A stretch of 64,000 nt of DNA, taken from positions 35,397 to 99,396 of the forward strand of contig CAJFUL010000051.1 in assembly GCA_904420245.1 (NCBI GenBank), in the 5' to 3' direction. This document shows positions 9,909 through 19,265 of the stretch, one piece after another. The notes under the pieces were generated by a model. The model saw nothing but the letters and a program-made list of their open reading frames with translations, was not told the origin of the DNA and did no database searches. Source of the DNA: Candidatus Paralachnospira avium (GTDB lineage: Bacteria; Bacillota; Clostridia; Lachnospirales; Lachnospiraceae). How positions within the stretch are numbered: the first letter of the stretch is position 1; every line of letters starts with the position of its first letter. The position numbers and the translations under genes are program-made.

Positions 9909-10520
9909 TTATTTTTCGTTATCGCGGAGCTTTCCCAGAGAACCGCCGGGATGCCATTTCACATACTGCTGGGGCGTGACGTCCCTGTGGGCCTGGAGCA
10001 CGACGCTGAGGGCCTGGAGCACCAGAGTCTCTGCCAGGATGGACATGCGGGGAGCCCTGTCCAGAGGACCTCCCTCGCGGGGAACGCCGGCCGTCAGGTG
10101 GACGGCGCTTTCCTTGGCCAGCCAGGATTCCGGATTCCTGGTGACGCCGATGACATAGCAGCCGTTGTTCTTGACGGCGGTGACGGTGGCCCGCATCTCG
10201 GCAGTCTCGCCGCTGTTGGAGATGAAGATCACCACGTCGCCGGGCACCAGCTGTCCGCAGGAACCGTGGACGGCCTCTGTTCCGTGGAGGAAATAGGCGG
10301 GGGTTCCTGTGGAGGACATCAGGGAAGCAATATACCCGGCGATATGTCCCGGCTTCCCGATGCCGGAGATGTGGACGCGGCCTCCCTTGGCCTGGGATTC
10401 CAGGATCAGATCGGCGGCATCCTCGATGTCGGACGCATCCATCTGTCCGATGAAGTCCGCGAGATCCGTCTTTACAATATCCAGGAAACGGTCATAAGCT
10501 TCCATGCATTTGGATTCCAT
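9909..10520 (-). CDS. SIS domain sugar-phosphate isomerase
   Basis: GRVHISGIGKPGHIAGYIASLMSSTGTPAYFLHGTEAVHGS. Confidence 0.85.
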   Translation of the reverse strand: MESKCMEAYDRFLDIVKTDLADFIGQMDASDIEDAADLILESQAKGGRVHISGIGKPGHIAGYIASLMSSTGTPAYFLHGTEAVHGSCGQLVPGDVVIFISNSGETAEMRATVTAVKNNGCYVIGVTRNPESWLAKESAVHLTAGVPREGGPLDRAPRMSILAETLVLQALSVVLQAHRDVTPQQYVKWHPGGSLGKLRDNEK

Positions 10521-10530
10521 ATAAGCCTCC

Positions 10531-11523
10531 TTACTTTAAAACGGAAACATCAGGAGCAGAACCGGTCTTTTCCTTCAGGAAAGCCTCTACCTTTTCCAGC
10601 GTAGGAAGAGAAGGCATGGCTCCCATGGCGGAAACCGTCAGCCCGGCGGTGTGGTTGGCGAAGCGGAGGGTCTCTTCATAGCCCCATCCGCAGCAGAGTC
10701 CCACAGAGAGAGCTCCCACAAAGGAATCTCCGGCGGCAGTGGGGTCCACGGCCATGATGCCGTCCACGCAGGGGCTGTAGAAGAAGCCGTCCTTTTCCGT
10801 ATCCAGGACGGCGCCGGACTCGCCCAGGGTGATGAGCACATTCTTGACGCCCTTGGCCTTCAGGGCGGCGGTGGCGGCCTTGGCCTCCTCCAGGTTCACG
10901 TCCTTGCCGCTGTGGCTGATGCGGATCCCCACCATATCATAGGCTTCATGCTCATTGGGGGAGATATAAGTCAGGTGGGAAAGGAGCTCGTCGGAAAGGG
11001 GAGCGCTGGGAGCGGAATTGAGCATGACCGGCACGCCCTTTTCGTACGCGTAGGCAGCGACCAGCTCATTGATCTCCATGGGGATCTCCAGCTGGAGCAC
11101 TACCAGATCGTAGTCGGCGATCTTTTCCTTCAGGAACGCGATGTCATCGGGAGTGATGCTCATATTGGAGCCGGAAAGCACGATGATGCGGTTTACCGTC
11201 TGCTTGCCGGGAGCCTCCTCCAGGATGATGACGCTGCAGCCGGTGGGCAGTTCCTCGTCGTAGAGGACATACTCGGTATGGATGCCGGCCTCCTGACAGG
11301 TGCGGATCATATCTTCTCCGTTGCCGTCGCGGCCCAGCTTGCCCACCATGGTCACATCGGCGCCCAGACGGGCCATCTGTACGGCCTGATTGGCGCCCTT
11401 GCCGCCGGGGGCCTTGGTGAATGTGCCTCCCAGCACAGTCTGTCCCTCTCTGGGGAATACTTCTGTCGTCGCGATCTGGTCCATGACAAAGCTGCCTACC
11501 ACGAGAATCTTAGGTTTTGCCAT
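10531..11523 (-). CDS. rbsK: ribokinase / PfkB family carbohydrate kinase
   Basis: PGGKGANQAVQMARLGA, VDPTAAGDSFVGAL. Confidence 0.9.
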   Translation of the reverse strand: MAKPKILVVGSFVMDQIATTEVFPREGQTVLGGTFTKAPGGKGANQAVQMARLGADVTMVGKLGRDGNGEDMIRTCQEAGIHTEYVLYDEELPTGCSVIILEEAPGKQTVNRIIVLSGSNMSITPDDIAFLKEKIADYDLVVLQLEIPMEINELVAAYAYEKGVPVMLNSAPSAPLSDELLSHLTYISPNEHEAYDMVGIRISHSGKDVNLEEAKAATAALKAKGVKNVLITLGESGAVLDTEKDGFFYSPCVDGIMAVDPTAAGDSFVGALSVGLCCGWGYEETLRFANHTAGLTVSAMGAMPSLPTLEKVEAFLKEKTGSAPDVSVLK

Positions 11524-11551
11524 TGTAAAAATCTCCTTCCCATATTATAAT

Positions 11552-11569
11552 AATAAAAACGTTTTTATT
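11552..11569. promoter_or_regulatory. perfect 18-bp palindrome, candidate LacI-family operator
   Basis: AATAAAAACGTTTTTATT next to the -10-like TATAAT of the ribokinase operon (minus strand). Confidence 0.65.
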
Positions 11570-11667
11570 TTCTCCTCATATAATTCTAACATAGATTGTG
11601 CATAGGGTCAATCATAAGCTGAAAGTTTCATGATTATCCGGCAGATTGACGGAGAGGACGGGCGGAT

Positions 11668-12690
11668 ATGGGAAAAGAACAAAAAGATATTACCATCAAA
11701 GATGTGGCGAAGCGGGCGGGAGTGGCGATTTCCACAGTGTCCAGGGTCCTGAACGGCCTGGATAAAGTAAGGCCTGAGACCAGGGAACGGGTCTGGGAGG
11801 CGGTCCGGGAACTGGGATATGTGCAGAACAGCCTGGCCGTTTCCATGGTGACCGGACAGACCAAGTCGGTGATGATGGTGGTGCCGGATTTTACCAATGA
11901 TTTCAACGGGGCGGTGATCCAGGGCGCCGAGGAATATCTGAAGGAGCAGGGGTATACGGTGCTGATCTTTTCCACCAGGGGCTTTTCCGGCGGGGATTTC
12001 GAGACGCTGTACAGAAGGTTTTCCAAGCTGGCGGACGGGATGCTGGCCGTGCCGGGAAGTCCGGATACGATGGACTACGGGAAATGGAAAAAGCCCTTCG
12101 TCCTGATCGACGGTTACAGGAGAGACAGCGACGGCTACAGCGTGGAGATCGACAATGAGGAGGGCGCCTATCTGCTGACGGAGGAGCTGATCCGCAATGG
12201 ACACAGGAGGATCGGACTGGTGGGCGGCATGCCGGGAGTTTCCCTGGGGGGACGGCGCATCGACGGCTGCCGGCAGGCCTTAAGGGATTACGGACTGCCG
12301 GAGGAGAGCCTCCTCCTGGTCCCCGGTCCCCACTTTGAGGAGACAGGGTACAGGGCCATGACGTCTTTTTTGGATATGCCGGAAGGACTCCGGCCCACAG
12401 GCGTAGTGGCCATCAATAACCTGACCTGCATAGGCTGCATGAAGGCCCTTCTGGAGCGGGGGATGAAGCCGGGCAGGGAGATCTCCCTGGTGGGGTTCGA
12501 CGATCATCTGCCGGCCAGATATTCGGATCCGGCGGTGACAGTCCTTTCCCGTCCCACCATCGCCATGGGGAGGGAGGGCGCCAGGCTGCTGGTGCGGCTC
12601 CTGCGGGGAGAGGCGCCGAAACCGAGGCGGGTCGTGATGGAGACGAAGCTTCTGCGGCGGCAGTCGGTAAAATATCTGGCAGGTCCGTAA
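11668..12690 (+). CDS. LacI family transcriptional regulator
   Basis: ITIKDVAKRAGVAISTVSRVLNG HTH. Confidence 0.95.
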   Translation: MGKEQKDITIKDVAKRAGVAISTVSRVLNGLDKVRPETRERVWEAVRELGYVQNSLAVSMVTGQTKSVMMVVPDFTNDFNGAVIQGAEEYLKEQGYTVLIFSTRGFSGGDFETLYRRFSKLADGMLAVPGSPDTMDYGKWKKPFVLIDGYRRDSDGYSVEIDNEEGAYLLTEELIRNGHRRIGLVGGMPGVSLGGRRIDGCRQALRDYGLPEESLLLVPGPHFEETGYRAMTSFLDMPEGLRPTGVVAINNLTCIGCMKALLERGMKPGREISLVGFDDHLPARYSDPAVTVLSRPTIAMGREGARLLVRLLRGEAPKPRRVVMETKLLRRQSVKYLAGP

Positions 12691-12706
12691 CGGGCCTGCC
12701 TTTTTT

Positions 12707-12804
12707 ATCGGATGGGAAACTTCGCGGAAGACTTATTGTCCGGCGCGCTGTCTGACGGAGACGGCGCCGGACAATGAAATTTTACTTGCAGGATCCTTTT
12801 TTAT
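12707..12804 (+). repeat. structured interspersed repeat, copy L (diverged)
   Basis: ATCGGATGGGAAACTTCG after lacI terminator T6; 11-bp stem TTGTCCGGCGC/GCGCCGGACAA; ends GCAGGATCCTTTTTTAT, identical to the copy D2 end. Confidence 0.6.
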
Positions 12805-12850
12805 GTGTTACACTATCGATACACGATATATCGAGATACGACATATCGAG
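12786..12850 (+). promoter_or_regulatory. PadR operon promoter and tandem operator-like repeats
   Basis: TTGCAG-N17-TACACT, then ACACGATATATCGAG / ATACGACATATCGAG. Confidence 0.55.
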
Positions 12851-12874
12851 GAACGACAGAACAGGAGGGATGGG

Positions 12875-13213
12875 ATGATGACAGAGGCCTTGCTGAAAAA
12901 ATACAGGCCCATGACGGAAACCACCTACTATACCCTTCTGGCCATGACGGAACCGCGCCACGGGTACGCCGTGATGCAGTTCGTCAGCAGTCTGACGGAG
13001 GGGAGGATCCGGCTTGGTACGGGAACGCTCTACACGATGACAGGGAGGCTTATGGAAGATGGGCTCATCGCCATGGTGGCGCAGGAAAACGGGAAAAAGA
13101 CATACCGGATCACCCAGGTGGGGCGGGAGCTTCTGGAATTGGAGACAGAGCGGCTCCGCTGCCAGCTGGCCAATGGGCTGGAGATCCTGAGAGGAGGGGA
13201 AGAAGATGACTGA
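12875..13213 (+). CDS. PadR family transcriptional regulator
   Basis: TETTYYTLLAMTEPRHGYAVMQFVSSLTEGRIRLGTGTLYTMTGRLMEDGLI. Confidence 0.93.
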   Translation: MMTEALLKKYRPMTETTYYTLLAMTEPRHGYAVMQFVSSLTEGRIRLGTGTLYTMTGRLMEDGLIAMVAQENGKKTYRITQVGRELLELETERLRCQLANGLEILRGGEEDD

Positions 13214-14288
13214 GACAAAAAAAGTGTTCAAGTGGATGTCCAGCGTCATGGCCGAGCGGGCGTGGCTGGAGGAAATGTCCGAGCAGGGCTGGTTCCTTAA
13301 GGATATACGGTGGGCCGGCTGCCGGTATATTTTTGAGAAGGGAGAACCGGTGCGGACGGTCTACGAGGTGGAGCGGTTCGACCTGGCCAAAAACCCTTCC
13401 AGGAGAGAGATCCAGGAGAAAGCCCAGTTTGTGGAAATGGCGGAGGAGATGGGCTGGAGCATGGTCTGCCACAGCGTGGGCATGAATTATTATCTGGCAA
13501 AGCCCTGGGAAGAGGGGGCGGCCAATGAACTCTACGGGAGCCCGGAGGAGCGTTCCGGCCGCATCGAGCGGTATAAGGACATGTTTTGGGGAAAGATCAA
13601 GGTATTGCTGGTGATGGCCATAGCCGTGATGGCATTGGGGATCGTCTGCTTCTATCTGCCGGAGGAGCTGGGGGAGGGCTGGTTTTCCGTATTTGCCATG
13701 GCCTACGGGATCCTGTGCTGCGTTTTGAGCCTGCTCTTCTTTTCCTGGAGCAGAAAATATGAGCGGGAGCTTAAGCTGTCCCTGGAGGAGTGGAGGGCTC
13801 TCTATGGGCGGACCGGTACGGTGGTCAAGAGGAAATTCATCGTTACCATCGGAGGGCTGGAGCAGTATTTGTCCCGGCAGGCCAGGGCCGGATACCGGCT
13901 GGTCTCCATGAAGGTCTTTCGGTTCATCTTTGTGAAGAGCCAGCCGGAAGAGGAGATCTATATGATGGATACCAGGTATCTGACGAACCGGCGCCGGAAA
14001 CAGGAGGGGAGACAGCCCTTCCGGGACAGCAGGGACTGGGAAGACCAGAACAACGACTGGCAGGTCCAGAGTCTCCATGAGGCGGAGGAAGCCGGATGGG
14101 AATTTGTCTGCGCGGTGGAGAGCCGGAATATCCTGTATAGGGCCCCGGCAGGAAGCGGCGCCCGCCAGTTAAACGACAGGAAGGGCCTGCGGATAGGCTC
14201 GGCGGTGGGAGGCGCGGCCATGCTGATGATCGTGGCCGGTCTTGCCGGGGGGCTCATCGGAGGACTGATCGGGTTCTTCATCGCGTAG
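13206..14288 (+). CDS. DUF2812 domain membrane protein
   Basis: KVFKWMSSVMAERAWLEEMSEQGWFLKDI; translationally overlaps padR. Confidence 0.85.
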   Translation: MTETKKVFKWMSSVMAERAWLEEMSEQGWFLKDIRWAGCRYIFEKGEPVRTVYEVERFDLAKNPSRREIQEKAQFVEMAEEMGWSMVCHSVGMNYYLAKPWEEGAANELYGSPEERSGRIERYKDMFWGKIKVLLVMAIAVMALGIVCFYLPEELGEGWFSVFAMAYGILCCVLSLLFFSWSRKYERELKLSLEEWRALYGRTGTVVKRKFIVTIGGLEQYLSRQARAGYRLVSMKVFRFIFVKSQPEEEIYMMDTRYLTNRRRKQEGRQPFRDSRDWEDQNNDWQVQSLHEAEEAGWEFVCAVESRNILYRAPAGSGARQLNDRKGLRIGSAVGGAAMLMIVAGLAGGLIGGLIGFFIA

Positions 14289-14326
14289 ATCCTTGTGGAA
14301 AAATCTAAAATAAGAGAGGAAAAGCT

Positions 14327-15244
14327 ATGAGACTGGAAGCAAGAGGCTTGAGGAAAAGCTTCGGAGGGAAGGAGGTCCTCCACGGGATCTCCTTCCAGGT
14401 GGAGAGCGGGAGGGCCCTGGGCCTCCTGGGAAGGAACGGAGCCGGAAAGACCACGACCATCCGGGTGATGATGGATGTGTTCAGGGCCGATTCCGGAGAA
14501 GTCCTGATGGATGGGAAGAAGTTTGAGCCCAGAAAATACAAGATCGGCTATCTCCCCGAGGAAAGGGGCCTTTATCCCCAGAAAAAGGTGCTGGATCAGA
14601 TGGTATACCTGGCGCAGCTGCGGGGAATGGGCGCCCGCGAGGCCAGGAAGAGCGGGATGTCCTGGCTGGAACGGCTGGGCATCGGCGAATATGCCGGGAG
14701 GAAGCTGGAGACCCTGTCTAAAGGGAATCAGCAGAAGGTGCAGCTGGCTCAGACCTTGATCTGTGATCCGGACATCATCATCCTGGATGAGCCCTTTTCC
14801 GGCCTGGATCCGGTCAACTCCCAGATCCTGAGGGATGTGGTCAGGGAACAGATCGGACTGGGCAGGCTGGTGATCTTTTCCAGCCATCAGATGGGATATG
14901 TGGAAGAGTTCTGTGAAAATATCGTCATCATCAACCACGGTGAGATCGTCCTGGATGGGAAGCTGGCCGACATTAAGAAGGAGTACGGCCGGAACCGCCT
15001 GACCTTGTCGGCTCTCAACTATACGACGGAAGAGCTGGCGGCCCGGATGGAAGCCGGTTTCGGCGGCATCGTGAAGGTGGATCAGATCAAAAAAAGATAC
15101 CTGGTACTGGAGGGGCTCTGTAAGGACGCCAAAAAGAAGCTTCTGGAAGCGCTGGCCGCGTCGGACATCGATGTGGAGCAGACCGGCTGCTATGAGCCCT
15201 CTCTCAATGATATTTTTGTGATGAAGGCGGGGGATGAGGCATGA
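14327..15244 (+). CDS. ABC transporter ATP-binding protein (NatA-like)
   Basis: GLLGRNGAGKTTTIRVMMDVF Walker A; LSKGNQQKVQLAQTLICDPDIIILDEPFSGLDP. Confidence 0.93.
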   Translation: MRLEARGLRKSFGGKEVLHGISFQVESGRALGLLGRNGAGKTTTIRVMMDVFRADSGEVLMDGKKFEPRKYKIGYLPEERGLYPQKKVLDQMVYLAQLRGMGAREARKSGMSWLERLGIGEYAGRKLETLSKGNQQKVQLAQTLICDPDIIILDEPFSGLDPVNSQILRDVVREQIGLGRLVIFSSHQMGYVEEFCENIVIINHGEIVLDGKLADIKKEYGRNRLTLSALNYTTEELAARMEAGFGGIVKVDQIKKRYLVLEGLCKDAKKKLLEALAASDIDVEQTGCYEPSLNDIFVMKAGDEA

Positions 15245-16518
15245 GACAGTTTGGGATCGTATGGAAACACGAGTTTTTGGGATATGTGAGGAGCAAATCT
15301 TATGTGGGGATCACCGTGGGCTTCGCCCTGCTGTTTGTGGTGCTGCTGAGCCTGCCTGCTTTCCTGAACCTGCAGGGCCTGTTTTCAGGAGGCGGGGAGA
15401 CGGCGGAGACGATGGAGACGGCCCGGAACCCCTACGACGGGACCATCTATCTCTGGGATGAGAGCGAACAGGTGACCACAGAGGCCCTGGAGGCGGTGTA
15501 TCCCCGGGCTAGAGTGGCGGAGGCAGGATCCGAGGAGGAGCTGCGCGCTTTTGTGGAAGATGGGGATGGACAGAGCCGGGAGTCCGGGGAAGAGGCCAGA
15601 TGCGGGTTCGTGGTGACAGGGCCTTCCTCCTACAGATACTATGTGAAGAACAGGAGCTTTACAGACTCGGTGGGCGATACGTTTGAGTCGTTTTTGTCCA
15701 TGCTCTACCGGAGAACGGAGCTCTTTGCCAGGGGCATCGATGCCGGAACGGTGGATGAGGTCTATGGGACGCCGGTGGAATCCGAGACCATCGTCCTGGG
15801 AAAAGACAGCGTCAGCAATTATTTATATACCTATCTGCTGATTTTTGTGTTATATTTTATGATATTGATATATGGGAATTCCGTTGCGGTGTCGGTGGCC
15901 CAGGAGAAGAGCAGCCGGGCCATGGAGGTCCTGGTGACCAGCACCTCCAGCAACAGCCTGATCTTCGGGAAGGTGCTGGCAGGCACGGCCGCCAGCTTCC
16001 TCCAGGTGGGCGTGATCCTGGCGGCGGCCCTGGCCTCCTACGGGGTCAACCGGGGAGCCTGGAACGGGATGCTGGACTTCGTATTCCACATTCCGGGCAC
16101 GGTGCTCTTATCCTTCGCGGTCTTCGGCGTGCTGGGCTATATCCTCTACGCCTTCTGCTACGGAGTGCTGGGAGCCCTGGTGTCCAAGACGGAGGACGTG
16201 AGCCGTATTTCCGGTCCGCTGATGTTCATCTATATCGTCAGTTTCCTGGTGACCATGTTCCAGATGACCAACAGCGACGGGATCTTGATGAAAGTGTTCT
16301 CCTTCATCCCCTTCACGTCGCCCAACGCCATGTTCGTGCGCGTCGCCATGGGAAATGTGGCGGCCTGGGAGGTGGCGCTTTCACTGGTCATTTTGGCGGC
16401 GTCCATCGTGGTCATCGCCGTAGGCGGCGCCAGGATCTACAGAATGGGTACGTTGATGTACGGAAATCCCATTAAGCTCAGCCGAGCCTTCAAGATGAGC
16501 AGAGAAAATAACCGGTAA
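15241..16518 (+). CDS. ABC transporter permease (NatB-like)
   Basis: VAQEKSSRAMEVLVTSTSSNSLIFGKVLA; overlaps ATPase gene. Confidence 0.9.
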   Translation: MRQFGIVWKHEFLGYVRSKSYVGITVGFALLFVVLLSLPAFLNLQGLFSGGGETAETMETARNPYDGTIYLWDESEQVTTEALEAVYPRARVAEAGSEEELRAFVEDGDGQSRESGEEARCGFVVTGPSSYRYYVKNRSFTDSVGDTFESFLSMLYRRTELFARGIDAGTVDEVYGTPVESETIVLGKDSVSNYLYTYLLIFVLYFMILIYGNSVAVSVAQEKSSRAMEVLVTSTSSNSLIFGKVLAGTAASFLQVGVILAAALASYGVNRGAWNGMLDFVFHIPGTVLLSFAVFGVLGYILYAFCYGVLGALVSKTEDVSRISGPLMFIYIVSFLVTMFQMTNSDGILMKVFSFIPFTSPNAMFVRVAMGNVAAWEVALSLVILAASIVVIAVGGARIYRMGTLMYGNPIKLSRAFKMSRENNR

Positions 16519-16524
16519 TATGGA

Positions 16525-18339
16525 GTGATGGACATGAGGAAGATCTGGCGCGGGATCCGGGAGATTTTTCGGGTAAACAGAGGGAGCACACTGGTATTTG
16601 AGATCTTATACAGGGTCTTTACGGCCCTGGTGACCATCGAGGCGGCTGCTCACGGCATGGAGTTTGCCCTGAAGCAGGCAGGCTTCAGCTATCTGACGGC
16701 CAGAAACGCCCTGCGCTTTTTCTGTTCCCCCTGGACGGTCCTGGTCCTGGCCGGACTGCTCTTTTTGTGTCTGTTTTTCCTGAATCTGGAGATCAGCGCC
16801 CTCTATACCGTGTATCAGGCCAGCGCCGCGGGGGAAAAGCTGGGGCCCATGAAGATGCTGATCTTTGGCTTTAAGAACCTGGCGGAGCTGTTTCAGCATA
16901 AAAACGCCAGAGTGCTCCTGCTGAACGTCAATTACTATCTGCTGACAGGCGGCTGGCTCATGCTGGCGCTTTTGGATCACGCGCGCCCGCTGAATTATAT
17001 CATCATGACCGTTTCCGGCTTCCTGCCGGTGAAGATCTTATTCTGGGTGCTTCTGGCCGTCATGTCGGCGGCGGCCCTTTTGTATCTCTATGTGCCGGTG
17101 ACGGCTTCCCTGCGGGATATTCCCTTCAGAGAGGCGTGCGGAAAGGGGCGCGGGATCTTCAGGGCCCACTGGCTCCCCACCATGGGCCTCTTGCTTCTGA
17201 CAAACGCTTTTGTCTGGGTGTTTTACCAGGTGGGACAGGTGGTCTTAAAGGTCCTGGCGGCGCTGCTGGTCCTGGTGATCGCCGACCGTTCTTCGGAAAT
17301 GGCGCTGGTGCTGACCATCAGCCGGGGGATCGAAGTGGGGATGCTGATCTTCATGTCCGCCGTATCCCTGTGCCTGAATATGGGGATACAGACGTTTCTC
17401 CTGTACCGGTATCAGGACCAGAAATATAGGCTGGAGATCCCGCGGTATCGCTATATCCTGTCTCCGGCCATCAGGAAGGGCACTTCGGCGCTCCTCATCC
17501 TGTGCCTGGCGGGGGCGGGCGCCTTTTTCGCCTACGATAGTTTTTACGCCGGCACCGTCAGGGCCAGCTCCATCGCGTCGGAGGCCAAGATCACATCTCA
17601 CAGAGGCAGCTCCTTTGAAGCTCCGGAGAATACGCTTCCGGCCATCGAGAAGGCCATCGAGGAGATGACGGACTATGTGGAGATCGACGTCCAGGAGACC
17701 AAGGACGGAGTCGTGGTGGTCTATCACGATTCCAGTCTCCGGAGGATCACCGGGGATACAGGGAGGATCTGGGAATATACTTACGGCGAGCTTCTCCTCA
17801 TGGATTTCGGAGGATGGTTTTCCGAGGACTACGCGGGAACTCAGATCCCTACGCTGGAAGAGGTGCTGGAGCTGTGCAAGGGCAAGGCGGGCCTCAACAT
17901 CGAGTTGAAGGACAATAAGATCAGCGAGACTCTGGTGGAGAAGACCCTGGAGCTGGTGGAGCTGTACGGCATGGAGGGCCAGGTGGTCATGAGCTCCACC
18001 AATTACGAGTATTTGAAACAGGTGAAGGAGAGAAATCCGGATATCCCCACGGGCTATATCCTGTCCATGGCTTACGGCAGATATTTTGAAGACGACAACA
18101 TCGACTTTTTCAGCATCCGTTCAGATTTCATCACCAATACGCTGGTGAAGAGCGCCCATGAAAGCGGCAAGGCGGTCCACGCCTGGACGGTCAATACCGA
18201 GGGAGAGTTAAACAGGATGAAGCATCTCCAGGTGGATAATATCATCACAGACCGGCCTCTGCTGGCCAGGGAGATCCTTTATCAGGAGGAAGGAACGAAG
18301 AGTATCTTTGAATTTTTCCGGGCCGCCCTGCGTGGCTGA
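16525..18339 (+). CDS. membrane-anchored glycerophosphodiester phosphodiesterase
   Basis: N-terminal multi-TM domain; SHRGSSFEAPENTLPAIEKAI...YVEIDVQETKDGVVVVYHD. Confidence 0.92.
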   Translation: MMDMRKIWRGIREIFRVNRGSTLVFEILYRVFTALVTIEAAAHGMEFALKQAGFSYLTARNALRFFCSPWTVLVLAGLLFLCLFFLNLEISALYTVYQASAAGEKLGPMKMLIFGFKNLAELFQHKNARVLLLNVNYYLLTGGWLMLALLDHARPLNYIIMTVSGFLPVKILFWVLLAVMSAAALLYLYVPVTASLRDIPFREACGKGRGIFRAHWLPTMGLLLLTNAFVWVFYQVGQVVLKVLAALLVLVIADRSSEMALVLTISRGIEVGMLIFMSAVSLCLNMGIQTFLLYRYQDQKYRLEIPRYRYILSPAIRKGTSALLILCLAGAGAFFAYDSFYAGTVRASSIASEAKITSHRGSSFEAPENTLPAIEKAIEEMTDYVEIDVQETKDGVVVVYHDSSLRRITGDTGRIWEYTYGELLLMDFGGWFSEDYAGTQIPTLEEVLELCKGKAGLNIELKDNKISETLVEKTLELVELYGMEGQVVMSSTNYEYLKQVKERNPDIPTGYILSMAYGRYFEDDNIDFFSIRSDFITNTLVKSAHESGKAVHAWTVNTEGELNRMKHLQVDNIITDRPLLAREILYQEEGTKSIFEFFRAALRG

Positions 18340-18712
18340 CGCCGGAAGAGGATGATGCGCTGGAAGCGTATCTGCGGCCCATCGTCCGGGAAATGATAAA
18401 GACCGCCATGGAAAATGGCCAGAACCTCATCGTGGAGGGCCATTTGACCGGAAGAAGGATTTTGACGAAGAGGCTTTAAAAGAGATCCGTTTTCACTGCC
18501 TGGTCATGAGCCGCCGGTATATCCCGGAGCATTTTCCGGACATCAAGAAACATGCCGGCGTGATCGAGAAGCGCATCGACGATGGGTGGTGTACGGTGGA
18601 GTCTGTCCTGGCGGACAATGCCCGCTGCCTGGAAGACTGCCGCAGATACGGCTGCCCTTATATCCGGATCGGGGATGTTTACCGGCCGGAGGACGGCCTG
18701 CTGGAAGGATAA
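18340..18712 (+). pseudogene. 5'-truncated and frameshifted remnant of a P-loop (adenylate-kinase/zeta-toxin-like) protein
   Basis: LTPEEDDALEAYLRPIVREMIKTAMENGQNLIVEG in one frame, then DEEALKEIRFHCLVMSRRYIPEHF...VLADNARCLEDCRRYGCPYIRI in another; no P-loop start. Confidence 0.65.
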
Positions 18713-18770
18713 AGGTTTTTGGACACCAAAAAAGAGAGCGCCTGGCGCTCTCTTTTCCGGTATGGTTTAA

Positions 18771-18971
18771 TTACAGCTTTACCACGTTGGCAGCCTGCTT
18801 GCCGCGGGGACCCTCTACGATGTCGAAGGTCACGGACTGGCCCTCATCCAGGGTCTTGAAGCCCTCTCCTGTGATGGCGGAGAAATGTACGAATACATCC
18901 TCGCCGTCTTCGCCGGTGATGAAGCCATAGCCTTTTTCAGAGTTAAACCATTTCACTGTACCGTTGTTCAT
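18771..18971 (-). CDS. cold shock domain protein
   Basis: [33 protein letters not shown]. Confidence 0.97.
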   Translation of the reverse strand: MNNGTVKWFNSEKGYGFITGEDGEDVFVHFSAITGEGFKTLDEGQSVTFDIVEGPRGKQAANVVKL

Positions 18972-19031
18972 GTCAGGTACCTCCATTTATATAGATTTCC
19001 ATGTTGCTCGTGTAACACACATACAAAATAA

Positions 19032-19088
19032 AATTCACATATTATTACAGACCATCGAGTAAACATAATCTCTAATAATATGTGAATT
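19032..19088. repeat. 16-bp perfect inverted repeat upstream of the cold-shock gene
   Basis: AATTCACATATTATTA / TAATAATATGTGAATT with a 25-nt spacer. Confidence 0.9.
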
Positions 19089-19265
19089 ACTTTAAATCTG
19101 TGAACACACCTTCATTATAACAGGATTTCCAGGAAATACAAGCTTTTTTTTTGGAACATTTTTGGATGATTTGAATTTTAGAAAAGGACGTGATATAATG
19201 GCCGGGAAGCGGTAAAATGTTGAAGCAAAAAGAAGTTTTTAGAGAGGAGAAAGGAAGTAAGTTTG

